DNA of 64,000 nt from Mangrovicoccus sp. HB161399. Lineage in GTDB: Bacteria > Pseudomonadota > Alphaproteobacteria > Rhodobacterales > Rhodobacteraceae. Of this stretch, positions 38,561 through 47,600 are shown piece by piece. The number at the start of each line of letters is the position of its first letter. Within the stretch, counting starts at the first letter, position 1. Below the pieces are notes generated by a model. That model made no database searches and was not told the DNA's origin. It saw only the letters and a list, made by a program, of their open reading frames with translations. Where the stretch lies: positions 51,556-115,555 of the forward strand of contig NZ_JAATVU010000017.1 in assembly GCF_013184745.1 (NCBI RefSeq). Direction: 5' to 3'. A program made the translations under genes and the position numbers.

Positions 38561-39883
38561 ATGCCCGACGGAAGCAGCCCGGCAAGAACGGCGCAGCGCA
38601 GCGTCATCGTCGACGGTTTCACCAACAGCGTGCTCGATCCGAACCAGCCGATGCTGGGCCCGGTCGCCAGCGGCGGCACGATCATCGCCAATACCGCGCC
38701 CGGCTGCTGGGGCCCGATGATCACGCCAGCCCTGCGCGGCGGCCACGAGGTCACCCGCCCGGTCGCGGTCGAGGGCGCGGAGCCCGGCGATGCCGTGGTG
38801 ATCCGCATCCGCGATGTCTATGTCACCTCGATGGCGACGGCGTCCGGCCATGACAGCTCGCCCGAGGGCTTCTGCCTCGGCGACCCCTATGTCGCCGCGC
38901 GCTGCCCGACCTGCGACGAGGTCTGGCCCGAGACTCATGTCGAGGGGATCGGCCAGCAGGCGGTGAAATGCGACAAGTGCGGGAACGCGGTGACCCCGTT
39001 CCAGATCGTGCATGGCTACACGGTGGGCTTCGACCAGACCCGCGCGGTCGGCCTGACCCTGCCGGCCGAGGCCGCGGAGGAGATCGCGAAGGACGCGCCC
39101 GCCTATGCCGCCCTGCCCGACGCCTCGCGCCAGCATTCGATCCTGACCTATGCGCCCTCGGACATGCCGGGCATGATCGTGCGGATGCGGCCCTTCCTCG
39201 GCCAGCTCGGCACCTGCCCGTCCAAGGCCATGCCCGACAGCCACAATGCCGGCGATTTCGGCGCCTTCCTCGTCGAGGCCCCGCATGACTACGCGCTGAC
39301 CCCCGAGGAGCTGGCCGAGCACAAGACCGACGGCCATCTCGACATCGACGCGGTGCGCCCCGGCGCGGTGCTGGTCGCGCCGGTCAAGGTGCCGGGCGCC
39401 GGCATCTACATGGGCGACATGCATGCCGCCCAGGGCGACGGCGAAATCGCTGGCCACACGATGGACGTGGCGGGGTCGGTGACTCTGCAGGTCGAGCTGA
39501 AGAAGGGCTATCCGATCGACGGGCCGGTGCTGTTCCCGCTCGAGGAGGACCTGCCGCCGCTGGCCAAGCCCTTCAGCGCGGCGGAGAAAGCCAAGGCAGC
39601 GCGGCTGGCGGCGCAGTACGGCGTGGCGGAGATCGTCGAGACCGCGCCGGTTTCGGTGATCGGCACCGCGGCCGACATGAATTCGGCAATCGAGAACGGG
39701 CTGGAGCGGGCGGCGAAGCTGCTCGACATGACCGTCGCCGAAGTCCGCAACCGCGCGACGATCAACGGGGCCATCGAGATCGGCCGCGCGCCGGGCGTGA
39801 TCCAGGTGACCTTCCTCGCGCCGCTCTCGGCACTGGATGCGGTCGGCCTGGGCGACATCGCGCGCGAGCAATACGGGCTCTGA
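38561..39883 (+). CDS. acetamidase/formamidase-family amidohydrolase
   Basis: A 440-residue FmdA/AmdA-family protein that should hydrolyse formamide or a short amide to ammonia and acid. Family features include the N-terminal all-beta core (VRPGAVLVAPVKVPGAGIYMGDMHAAQGDGEIAGHTMDVAG) with the metal-binding and catalytic HAAQGDGE stretch, and MPDSHNAGDFG. An extra zinc-ribbon-like CPTCDEVWPETH ... KCDKCGN insertion lies near residues 110-150. ATG 38561 has GGAGG 5 nt upstream. It is monocistronic, with no amide transporter nearby. Confidence 0.83.
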   Translation: MPDGSSPARTAQRSVIVDGFTNSVLDPNQPMLGPVASGGTIIANTAPGCWGPMITPALRGGHEVTRPVAVEGAEPGDAVVIRIRDVYVTSMATASGHDSSPEGFCLGDPYVAARCPTCDEVWPETHVEGIGQQAVKCDKCGNAVTPFQIVHGYTVGFDQTRAVGLTLPAEAAEEIAKDAPAYAALPDASRQHSILTYAPSDMPGMIVRMRPFLGQLGTCPSKAMPDSHNAGDFGAFLVEAPHDYALTPEELAEHKTDGHLDIDAVRPGAVLVAPVKVPGAGIYMGDMHAAQGDGEIAGHTMDVAGSVTLQVELKKGYPIDGPVLFPLEEDLPPLAKPFSAAEKAKAARLAAQYGVAEIVETAPVSVIGTAADMNSAIENGLERAAKLLDMTVAEVRNRATINGAIEIGRAPGVIQVTFLAPLSALDAVGLGDIAREQYGL

Positions 39884-39933
39884 CCCCGCAGGGCCCTCCG
39901 GCATGTCCGGGGGGCTTGAACCGGCCCCGCGCA

Positions 39934-39948
39934 GAACATATGACGAAC
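39934..39948 (+). promoter_or_regulatory. LexA (SOS) box, GAAC-N7-GAAC
   Basis: GAAC ATATGAC GAAC exactly fits the direct-repeat operator GTTC-N7-GTTC used by LexA in alphaproteobacteria. It ends 2 nt before the ATG of the radical-SAM gene, where bound LexA would block transcription. The match is seen directly; LexA control is inference. Confidence 0.7.
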
Positions 39949-39950
39949 AT

Positions 39951-41180
39951 ATGGTCAAGCGCACTCTCTCCGAGAAACTTGCGATCCTCGCCGACGCGGC
40001 GAAATACGACGCGTCCTGCGCGTCGTCGGGGGGCGAGAAACGGTCCTCGAAGGACGGCAAGGGGCTGGGATCCTCCGGCGGCTCGGGCATCTGCCATGCC
40101 TATGCGCCGGACGGGCGCTGCATCAGCCTTCTGAAGGTCCTGATGACGAATTTCTGCATCTACGACTGCGCCTATTGCGTCAACCGTGCCTCCAGCCGGG
40201 TGGAGCGGGCGCGGTTCTCGGTCGACGAGGTGGTCAAGCTCACCATCGAATTCTACCGCCGCAACTATATCGAGGGGCTGTTCCTCTCCTCCGGCATCAT
40301 CCGCAGCCCGGACGACACGATGGCCGACATGGTGCGGATCGCGCGGACCCTGCGCGAGCGGGAGAATTTCCGCGGCTACATCCACCTCAAGACCATCCCG
40401 GACGCCGCGCCGGAGCTGATCGAGCAGGCGGGCATCTGGGCCGACCGGCTGTCGATCAATGTGGAGCTGCCGACGGAAACCGCGCTGGAAAGCCTCGCGC
40501 CGGAGAAATCCTCGCGCACGATCCGCCGCGCCATGGCGGATGTCCGGATGCGCCGGGATGCCGCGCGCGAGACCAGCCATCGCGGCAAGCGACCGTCGCG
40601 CTTCGCCCCGGCCGGACAATCCACCCAGATGATCGTCGGTGCCGACACGGCGACCGACAGCCAGATACTCGGACAATCGGCGACGCTCTATTCCGCCTAC
40701 CGGCTGGGGCGGGTCTATTATTCGGCCTTCTCGCCGATCCCCGACGCGTCGAAATCCCTGCCGCTGATCCGTCCGCCGCTGATGCGCGAGCACCGGCTCT
40801 ACCAGGCCGACTGGATGATGCGGTTCTACGGCTTCGAGGCGGCGGAGATCGCGCCGCCCGCCGGCATGCTCGATCTGGAGATCGACCCGAAGCTCGCCTG
40901 GGCGCTGGCCAATCGCGGGCAGTTCCCGGTCGCGGTCAACCGCGCGCCGCGCGAGATGCTCCTTCGGGTGCCGGGCTTCGGGCCGCGCTCCGTCGACCGC
41001 ATCCTCGCCGCGCGAAGGCACCGGGAGGTGCGCTACGAGGATCTGGTGCGGATCGGCTGCAACCTGAAGAACGCGCGGCCCTTCATCTCGCTGCCCGGCT
41101 GGTCGCCGGGCGCCCTGCCCGACGCCGCGCAGCTGCGCGCCCGTTTCGCGTCGCCGCCAGAGCAGCTGAGCCTGTTCTGA
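39951..41180 (+). CDS. putative DNA modification/repair radical-SAM protein
   Basis: A 409-residue protein with a radical-SAM 4Fe-4S motif CIYDCAYC (Cys69, 73, 76) in a partial barrel, and a C-terminal helix-hairpin-helix DNA-binding segment (LLRVPGFGPRSVDRIL ... VRIGCNLKNARPF). This is the family always paired with a uracil-DNA-glycosylase-like partner. The reaction is unknown; the HhH and partner suggest action on DNA. The ATG 39951 choice is supported by the conserved LSEKLAILADAAKYDASCASSG beginning. It shares TGATG with the next gene, and a LexA box precedes it. Confidence 0.88.
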   Translation: MVKRTLSEKLAILADAAKYDASCASSGGEKRSSKDGKGLGSSGGSGICHAYAPDGRCISLLKVLMTNFCIYDCAYCVNRASSRVERARFSVDEVVKLTIEFYRRNYIEGLFLSSGIIRSPDDTMADMVRIARTLRERENFRGYIHLKTIPDAAPELIEQAGIWADRLSINVELPTETALESLAPEKSSRTIRRAMADVRMRRDAARETSHRGKRPSRFAPAGQSTQMIVGADTATDSQILGQSATLYSAYRLGRVYYSAFSPIPDASKSLPLIRPPLMREHRLYQADWMMRFYGFEAAEIAPPAGMLDLEIDPKLAWALANRGQFPVAVNRAPREMLLRVPGFGPRSVDRILAARRHREVRYEDLVRIGCNLKNARPFISLPGWSPGALPDAAQLRARFASPPEQLSLF

Positions 41181-42598
41181 TGCAGGTCATTCTGCCCCGG
41201 ATCGGCATGGTCGCCGCCTGGCGGGCCGAGGCGCGGCGGCTGGCGGCGTCCGGCGTGCCCGCGGAAGAGGTGCGATGGACGGTAGGCGACCCCGCGCCGG
41301 ACCTGTTCGGCGAAACCCCCGGGCTCCGGGCCGGTCAGGCGATCGAGCTGCGGCTGCCCCGCGAGGCCGTGGAGCGGATCGAGACCGCGCTGCACCATTC
41401 CGACCCCGAACGCTTCGCCCGCGCCTATGCGATCGTGCTGCGCCTGTCGCAGGGCCGGCTGCGCTGGGGCGACCGCTCGGACCCTGCGCTGCACCGGCTG
41501 CTGGCACAGGAAAAGGCGGTGCGGCGGGACATCCACAAGATGCATGCCTTCGTGAGGTTCCGCGAGATCGGCGACCCGGCGGCAGTGCGCCGCGCCTTCG
41601 CCGCCTGGTTCGAGCCGGCCCACCCGATCGCGGAGGCGGCCGCGCCGTTCTTCGCCGGGCGCTTCGGCGACATGGACTGGGTGATCGCAACGCCGCATCT
41701 GACCGCGCGGTTCGAGGATGGCGCCCTGAACTTCAGCGAAACGCAAGGCAAGGCACCGCCGCCCGCCGATGCCACCGAAGACCTGTGGCGGACATATTTC
41801 GCCAATATCTTCAACCCGGCCCGGCTGATGGTCTCGGCCATGACCTCGGAGATGCCGCGGAAATACTGGAAGAACCTGCCCGAGGCAGAACTGATCCCCG
41901 AGCTGATCCGCACTGCGCCGGAACGCGCCATGGCGATGCAGGCCGCGATGCCGACCGAACCGCCGACGCGCGCGGCCAAGTTGAGGCCGGAGCGGCCCGC
42001 CCTGCCCGAGGGGGCGACGCTGGCGACGATGAAACCTGCGCTCGATGCCTGCCGCCGCTGCCCGATCGGCGGCTGCGCGACGCAAGGGGTGGCGGGAGAA
42101 GGGCCGGAAACCGCACGGCTGATGATCGTTGGCGAACAGCCGGGCGACCGCGAAGATCTGGAGGGACGCCCCTTCGCGGGTCCGGCCGGGCAGCTTTTCG
42201 ACGCGATGGCAGAGGAAGCGGGGCTGGATCGCGCTGCCGCCTGGGTGACGAATGCGGTGAAGCATTTCAAGTTCACGCCGCGCGGCAAGCGCCGCATCCA
42301 CCAGCGTCCCGATGCAGGCGAGGTGGAGGCCTGCCGCTGGTGGCTCGATCTGGAGCGGAAGCTGGTCCGGCCGAAGGCGGTCCTCGCCATGGGCGCGACG
42401 GCGGCCTTTTCCCTGACCGGCAACGGGCGCGACATCGCCCGCCGCCGCGGCACGGTCGAGACGCTGGCCGACGGCACGCCCTGCCTGCTGACGCTGCATC
42501 CGGCGCATCTGCTGCGCTTGCCCGATCCCGTCCTGCGGGCCGAGCTGCAGGCAAAGGTGACAGCGGATCTCCGCCTCGCCGCCGGGCTATCCGCCTGA
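41180..42598 (+). CDS. radical-SAM-linked protein fused to uracil-DNA-glycosylase domain
   Basis: A 472-residue fusion. Residues 1-265 are the conserved domain of unknown function that accompanies the radical-SAM partner (KMHAFVRFRE, DMDWVIATPHLTARFEDG, DLWRTYFANIFNPARL). Residues 285-472 are a family-4-like UDG with motif A GEQPGDREDLEGRPFAGPAG (318-337), motif B HPAHLLR (440-446) and cysteines 291, 294, 299 and 385 that could bind an Fe-S cluster. It overlaps the radical-SAM gene by one base, so they are co-translated and probably form one DNA-repair complex. Confidence 0.88.
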   Translation: MQVILPRIGMVAAWRAEARRLAASGVPAEEVRWTVGDPAPDLFGETPGLRAGQAIELRLPREAVERIETALHHSDPERFARAYAIVLRLSQGRLRWGDRSDPALHRLLAQEKAVRRDIHKMHAFVRFREIGDPAAVRRAFAAWFEPAHPIAEAAAPFFAGRFGDMDWVIATPHLTARFEDGALNFSETQGKAPPPADATEDLWRTYFANIFNPARLMVSAMTSEMPRKYWKNLPEAELIPELIRTAPERAMAMQAAMPTEPPTRAAKLRPERPALPEGATLATMKPALDACRRCPIGGCATQGVAGEGPETARLMIVGEQPGDREDLEGRPFAGPAGQLFDAMAEEAGLDRAAAWVTNAVKHFKFTPRGKRRIHQRPDAGEVEACRWWLDLERKLVRPKAVLAMGATAAFSLTGNGRDIARRRGTVETLADGTPCLLTLHPAHLLRLPDPVLRAELQAKVTADLRLAAGLSA

Positions 42599-42667
42599 GC
42601 GCGCAGGGAACGTCCTGCCGGTTTCGCCGTTGACCACCCAGACGACGCAACACGGAAGGAGATCGCC

Positions 42668-43168
42668 ATGAACGCCTATTCCGCAATCGAGAAAGACCCG
42701 CGCACCGCCCTGAGCGAGCAGATGGAAGACCTGCGGGCCGGCATGCTCGGCGTCGAAGGCGCGGCCGACCACATGCAGCCGATGACCCATTTCCCCGACT
42801 GGGCGAAGAACGAGATCTGGTTCCTGACCTCAAGGGAAACTGACTTGGTCCGCAAGCTCGTCCCCGGCCAGAAGGCCAAATACGTGCTGATGGGCAAAAA
42901 GCAGGACTTTCAGGCCTGCCTGCGCGGCAGCCTGACCGAGACCATGGACACAGACCGGCTGGAGAAGATCTGGTCGCCTGTTGCCGCCGCCTGGTTCCAG
43001 GGCGGCAAGGAGGATCCGAACCTCACCATGCTCTGCCTCAAGCTCGACAGCGGCCAGGTCTGGGGCAGCACCGACAGCACGCTGCGCTTCGGCTTCGAGA
43101 TCGCGCGCGCGAACCTCACGGAAGAGAAGCTGCCTGACGTCGGCACGCAGGCCGTGCTGACCTTCTGA
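42668..43168 (+). CDS. PPOX-fold general-stress-protein-26-like flavoprotein
   Basis: A 166-residue split-barrel protein resembling the pyridoxamine-phosphate-oxidase-like general stress protein family (MTHFPDWAKNEIWFLTSRETDLV, KYVLMGKKQDFQACLRGSLTETMD, IWSPVAAAWFQGGKEDPNLTMLCLKLDSGQVWGS). It probably binds FMN or a related cofactor; the substrate is unknown. AAGGAG precedes ATG 42668. It lies 69 nt after the UDG gene and could be read from the same promoter. Confidence 0.82.
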   Translation: MNAYSAIEKDPRTALSEQMEDLRAGMLGVEGAADHMQPMTHFPDWAKNEIWFLTSRETDLVRKLVPGQKAKYVLMGKKQDFQACLRGSLTETMDTDRLEKIWSPVAAAWFQGGKEDPNLTMLCLKLDSGQVWGSTDSTLRFGFEIARANLTEEKLPDVGTQAVLTF

Positions 43169-43179
43169 GCCTGCCCGGA

Positions 43180-44097
43180 TCAGCTGCCGAAACGCGCGGC
43201 GATCCAGTCGAACACCGCCCGGACCTCTTTAGAGGCTCCGGGCGTTTCCATGCGCAGCACATAGGCCATGCCGCTTTCCGCAAGCTGGGGCACCGCCGGG
43301 GCCAGCGTCCCCGCCTCCAGCCGCGCATCCGTCAGCCCGCGCCAGCCGAGCGCGACGCCCAAGCCCTCCTCGGCGGCCTGGATCACGTGGTCATAGCTGG
43401 AAAAGGTGATCCGCTCCGCCCGTGCAGGCAGGGCGACGCCGAAACGGCGCAGCCAGGTGGTCCAGGTGAACCAGGGCGGCGCCCCGTCGGCGGCGAGGTC
43501 GATCAGCGGCATGGTCGCCAGGTCGGCAGGGGTGGCGAGCCCGGGATGGCGGGCGAGGAAGCCGGGGCTGGCCACCGCCTGCACCCGTTCGGGAAAGAGG
43601 CGGCGGCGCGACGGGCCGTCTTCGCCGGCAGGCTCCATGCGCACCATCAGGTCGGCCCCGCCGCGCGGTCCCGGCTCGGGCAGCTGGCGGGTCATCAGCG
43701 ACAGGCCGAGATCGGGGAAGGCGGCGCAGAGCGAGGGGAAGGCAGGCAGGAAGCGGAAGCTGGCGAAGGCGAGGTCCGACTGGATCACCACCTGCCGCCG
43801 CTGCCGCTTTTCCGTCAGCCGCGCGAAGCCCGCCGCCGCCTCGCCGAGCGGCGGGCCCAGCACCTCGGCCAGCTCCCGCCCCTCCCGCGTCAGCGTCACG
43901 CCGCGGCGGTGGCGCTGGAACAGCACCCGGCCCAGCGACTCCTCCAGCGCCTTGATCCGCTGGCTCAGCCGCGGCTGCGACAGGCCCGCGGTCTCGGCGG
44001 CCAGCGACAGCTGCCCGCAGTCCGCGACCAGCAGGAACAGGCACAGATCGGCGGCATGGCGCGACAGGCTGGTATAATTTTTTCCAATATCAGACAT
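43180..44097 (-). CDS. LysR-family regulator of the choline-sulfate genes
   Basis: A 305-residue regulator. The helix-turn-helix is LSLAAETAGLSQPRLSQRIKALEESLGRVLFQRHRRGVTLTREG and the C-terminal half is the effector domain. ATG 44097 begins MSDIGKNYTSLSR; no strong Shine-Dalgarno is visible. It is divergent from betC across 124 nt that is comparatively A/T-rich, the normal place for a LysR operator. Control of betC and the BCCT gene is inference from position. Confidence 0.82.
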   Translation of the reverse strand: MSDIGKNYTSLSRHAADLCLFLLVADCGQLSLAAETAGLSQPRLSQRIKALEESLGRVLFQRHRRGVTLTREGRELAEVLGPPLGEAAAGFARLTEKRQRRQVVIQSDLAFASFRFLPAFPSLCAAFPDLGLSLMTRQLPEPGPRGGADLMVRMEPAGEDGPSRRRLFPERVQAVASPGFLARHPGLATPADLATMPLIDLAADGAPPWFTWTTWLRRFGVALPARAERITFSSYDHVIQAAEEGLGVALGWRGLTDARLEAGTLAPAVPQLAESGMAYVLRMETPGASKEVRAVFDWIAARFGS

Positions 44098-44221
44098 TAG
44101 CCGATTTCCCAATGACCATAGGGAAAAGTCAACTAGTCTTCCGCGGAGCCGCCCCCGGATTCCCAATGAAATATCGCCGATGCGCCCTTCCGGCGCCGGC
44201 ATTGACGCGCAGCGAGAGACA

Positions 44222-45742
44222 ATGACCGAAACTTCCCGCCCGAACATCCTGATCTTCATGGTCGACCAGCTGAACGGGACCTTCTTCCCCGACGGCCCGG
44301 CGGAGTTCCTGCATGTCCCCAACATCCGCACCCTGGCGGAGCGGTCCACCCGGTTCCGCAACGCCTATACCGCCTCGCCGCTCTGCGCGCCGGGACGTGC
44401 AAGCTACATGTCGGGCCAGCTGCCCTCGCGGACCGGCGTCTATGACAATGCCGCGGAATTCGCCTCCTCGATCCCGACCTATGCCCATCACCTGCGCCGC
44501 GCGGGCTACCAGACCTGCCTGTCTGGCAAGATGCATTTCGTCGGGCCGGACCAGCTGCACGGCTTCGAGGAGCGGCTGACGACCGACATCTACCCGCCGG
44601 ATTTCGGCTGGACGCCGGATTACCGCAAGCCGGGCGAGCGGATCGAATGGTGGTACCACAACATGGGTTCGGTTACCGGATCGGGCGTGGCCGAGATCAC
44701 CAACCAGATGGAATATGACGACGAGGTCGCCTATCACGCCACCCGCAAGATCTATGACCTCGGCCGCGGCCATGACGCCCGCCCCTGGTGCCTGACGGTC
44801 AGCTTCACCCATCCGCACGACCCCTACGTGGCGCGGCGGAAATACTGGGATCTCTACGAGGATTGCGACCGCCTGCTGCCCGAGGTCGGCGATCTGGGAT
44901 ACCCGAACCAGGACCCGCATTCGAAGCGCATCTTCGACGCAAATGACTGGAAGAGTTTCGACATCTCCGAGGACGACATCCGCCGGTCCCGCCGCGCCTA
45001 TTTCGCCAACATCTCCTATCTGGACGACAAGATCGGCGAGGTCATGGAGGCGCTGCGCGGCACCCGCCAGGAGGAGAACACCATCATCCTCTTCGTTTCC
45101 GACCATGGCGACATGCTGGGCGAGCGCGGGCTGTGGTTCAAGATGTCCTTCCTCGAGGGCGCCGCCCGCGTCCCGGTGATGATCGCTGCGCCGCAGATGC
45201 CCGCCGGGCGCGTGGACGTGCCGGTCAGCAACATCGACATCTGCCCGACGCTCTGCGACCTCGCGGGGATCAGCCTCGACGAGATCCGCGACTGGACCGA
45301 CGGCGAGAGCCTGGTGCCGCTCGCGAATGGCGGCACGCGCGGCCCGGTGGCAATGGAATACGCGGCCGAGGCCAGCTACGCGCCGATGGTCTGCCTGCGC
45401 GAAGGCCGGTGGAAGTACACCGCCTGCGCGCTCGACCCCGAGCAGCTCTTCGACCTCGAGGCCGATCCGCACGAACTGGCGAACCTCGCCGGAGACCCGG
45501 CCCACGCGGCAACGCTGAAGCGCTACCGCGCGATGGCCGGGGACCGCTGGGACCTGGCGCGGTTCGACGCCGAGGTGCGCCATTCCCAGGCACGGCGCTG
45601 GATCGTCTACGAGGCGCTGAGGAACGGCAGCTATTTCCCCTGGGACTACCAGCCGCTGCAGAAGGCCTCCGAGCGCTACATGCGCAACCACATGGACCTC
45701 AACGTGGTCGAGGAGAACGCACGCTTTCCGCGGGGAGAATGA
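44222..45742 (+). CDS. betC: choline-sulfatase
   Basis: A 506-residue type I sulfatase. The formylglycine site is Cys55 in SPLCAPGRASYMSG, metal ligands are in PNILIFMVDQLNGT and LFVSDHGDMLGERG, and the C-terminal region (SYFPWDYQPLQKASERYMRNHMDLN) matches the choline-sulfatase subgroup tail. It converts choline-O-sulfate to choline and sulfate in the cytoplasm, since no signal peptide is present. ATG 44222 is the natural start. A BCCT transporter follows by 87 nt on the same strand, and a LysR gene is divergent. Confidence 0.9.
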   Translation: MTETSRPNILIFMVDQLNGTFFPDGPAEFLHVPNIRTLAERSTRFRNAYTASPLCAPGRASYMSGQLPSRTGVYDNAAEFASSIPTYAHHLRRAGYQTCLSGKMHFVGPDQLHGFEERLTTDIYPPDFGWTPDYRKPGERIEWWYHNMGSVTGSGVAEITNQMEYDDEVAYHATRKIYDLGRGHDARPWCLTVSFTHPHDPYVARRKYWDLYEDCDRLLPEVGDLGYPNQDPHSKRIFDANDWKSFDISEDDIRRSRRAYFANISYLDDKIGEVMEALRGTRQEENTIILFVSDHGDMLGERGLWFKMSFLEGAARVPVMIAAPQMPAGRVDVPVSNIDICPTLCDLAGISLDEIRDWTDGESLVPLANGGTRGPVAMEYAAEASYAPMVCLREGRWKYTACALDPEQLFDLEADPHELANLAGDPAHAATLKRYRAMAGDRWDLARFDAEVRHSQARRWIVYEALRNGSYFPWDYQPLQKASERYMRNHMDLNVVEENARFPRGE

Positions 45743-45829
45743 CCCCGCGCACGTAACGAGCATCCCCGCGCAGCGAAGGGCGGCGCCGCCGGGGTCCCAA
45801 TTATCCGTCCGATCAACAGGGAAACGCGC

Positions 45830-47506
45830 ATGGCAAAAATCGAACCACCCCTCTCGCATCTGCCGATCAAGACGGCAGACGGCGGATTCTATCACGGCTT
45901 CTCGCTGGACGTGACCGTGACCTCGAAGCTCGCCGTCGGCGGTCTGGTGCTCTGGGCGGTGGCCTTCCCCGATCAGGCGGGCGCCATCCTCGGCGGGCTC
46001 AACAAGTTCATCCTGGCGAACTTCGCGGCCTGGTATGTCTATGTCATGGCCTTCTTCGTTCTGGTCTGCCTGGCGCTGGCACTCTGGCCCGCGGCCGGCA
46101 AGCTGAAGCTCGGCCATGACGACGAGAAACCGGAATTCGACAATTTCTCCTGGTTTTCCATGATGTTCGGCGCGGGCATCGGGGTGGGCATGCTGACCTG
46201 GGCGGTGGCCGAGCCGATCTACCATTTCCGCAACAACCCCGACGTGATCCAGGGGCTGGCGACCTCGGAGAACATGGACAACTTCCTGAACGCCTACAAG
46301 TGGAGCTATCTCCACTGGGGCTTCTCGGCCTGGTCCTCCTATGCCGTCGCGGGCCTGGCACTCGCCTATTTCACCTACCGCCGCGGGCTGCCGCTGACCA
46401 TCCGGTCGTCGCTGACCCCGCTGTTCGGGTCGCGGCTCTCGGGTCCGCTCGGCCATGTCGTCGACATCGTCGCGGTGATCGCCACCATCCTCGGCGTGGC
46501 GCAAACGCTGGGCTTCGGGGTCGAGCAGTTCGTCGCCGGGATGAGCAAGATCGGCATCGGCGGCTGGCTGCTGAACGACGAGGGCAACGCCTCCACAATG
46601 GGGATCATCGTGGCCCTGGTCATCATCATGGGCGCCTCGACGCTCTCGGCGCTGTCGGGCGTGGGCAAGGGCATCAAGTGGCTGTCGAACCTCAACATGG
46701 GTCTGTCGATCTTCCTGCTCGCCTTCCTGATGATCTTCGGCTCCACCTGGTTCGGGATGAAGGCGCTGTTCATGGGCACTCTCAACTACGTAATGGAGCT
46801 GCCCTCGATGCTGTTCACCGTCTATCGCGGCGACGGCACGGAAATGGGCGCGGCGCTGGAGGGCTGGCAGGGCGGCTGGACCGTCTTCTACTGGGCTTGG
46901 TGGGTCGCCTTCGCGCCCTTCGTCGGGCTTTTCCTGGCGCGCATCTCGCGCGGGCGCACCATCCGCGAATTCGTTCTCGGCGCGATGATCGTGCCCTCGA
47001 TCATGTGCTTCGTCTGGTTCTCCTTCGGCGGCGGCACGGCGATCGACATGGAGCTGAACGGCGCCGCGGGCGGCGCGATCTTCGGCTCGACCGACGGCGC
47101 CAAGATCTTCACCATGACCGGGCTGATCCTCGGCGACTACCTGGGCTGGGCCATGGCGGTGCTGATCGTCATCCTGCTGATGACCTATCTCGTAACCTCC
47201 GCCGACTCTGCCGTGCTGATCGTCAACACGATCAACGCCGCCGGCGACGAGGGGCCGAAGGCGCGGCCGCACATCATCTTCTGGGGCGTGACTCTGGGCG
47301 TCGTGGTGGCGGCGCTCCTGCTGGTCGGCGGGCTGACCGCGATCCAGACGGCGATGGTGATCGGCGCCCTGCCCTTCTCGGTGGTGATGGTGCTGATGTG
47401 CCTCGGGCTCTTCAAGGCGATCTACCGCGACGGGCTGCGCGCCCGCCATGGCGTGGCCTCGGTCACCGTGGACGCGCCGCTCGCTGCTCCCGCTCCGGCG
47501 GAATGA
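45830..47506 (+). CDS. BCCT-family transporter (probable choline-O-sulfate or choline importer)
   Basis: A 558-residue, 12-helix transporter with GAGIGVGMLTWAVAEPIYHF, the aromatic-box signature WAWWVAFAPFVGLFLARISRGRT and a STLSALSGVGKGIKWLSNLNMG segment. ATG 45830 is preceded by CAGGGAAACG. Being directly after betC, it most likely brings in choline-O-sulfate; choline or betaine are alternatives. It differs clearly from the BCCT gene at 22 kb, so it is not a recent duplicate. Confidence 0.88.
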   Translation: MAKIEPPLSHLPIKTADGGFYHGFSLDVTVTSKLAVGGLVLWAVAFPDQAGAILGGLNKFILANFAAWYVYVMAFFVLVCLALALWPAAGKLKLGHDDEKPEFDNFSWFSMMFGAGIGVGMLTWAVAEPIYHFRNNPDVIQGLATSENMDNFLNAYKWSYLHWGFSAWSSYAVAGLALAYFTYRRGLPLTIRSSLTPLFGSRLSGPLGHVVDIVAVIATILGVAQTLGFGVEQFVAGMSKIGIGGWLLNDEGNASTMGIIVALVIIMGASTLSALSGVGKGIKWLSNLNMGLSIFLLAFLMIFGSTWFGMKALFMGTLNYVMELPSMLFTVYRGDGTEMGAALEGWQGGWTVFYWAWWVAFAPFVGLFLARISRGRTIREFVLGAMIVPSIMCFVWFSFGGGTAIDMELNGAAGGAIFGSTDGAKIFTMTGLILGDYLGWAMAVLIVILLMTYLVTSADSAVLIVNTINAAGDEGPKARPHIIFWGVTLGVVVAALLLVGGLTAIQTAMVIGALPFSVVMVLMCLGLFKAIYRDGLRARHGVASVTVDAPLAAPAPAE

Positions 47507-47511
47507 TCCTT

Positions 47512-47538
47512 CCGGCCGGCCGCCTTCCGGCCGGCCGG
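47512..47538 (+). terminator. terminator-like hairpin after the second BCCT gene
   Basis: A 9-bp perfect stem (CCGGCCGGC / GCCGGCCGG) with a 9-nt loop begins 5 nt after the stop codon and is followed by CATTTGCTTG. Confidence 0.55.
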
Positions 47539-47600
47539 CATTTGCTTGACCTTCCCGCGCGGCAGCGGAAATCTGGCCGGACCCGCAGCCCGAAGGACAG

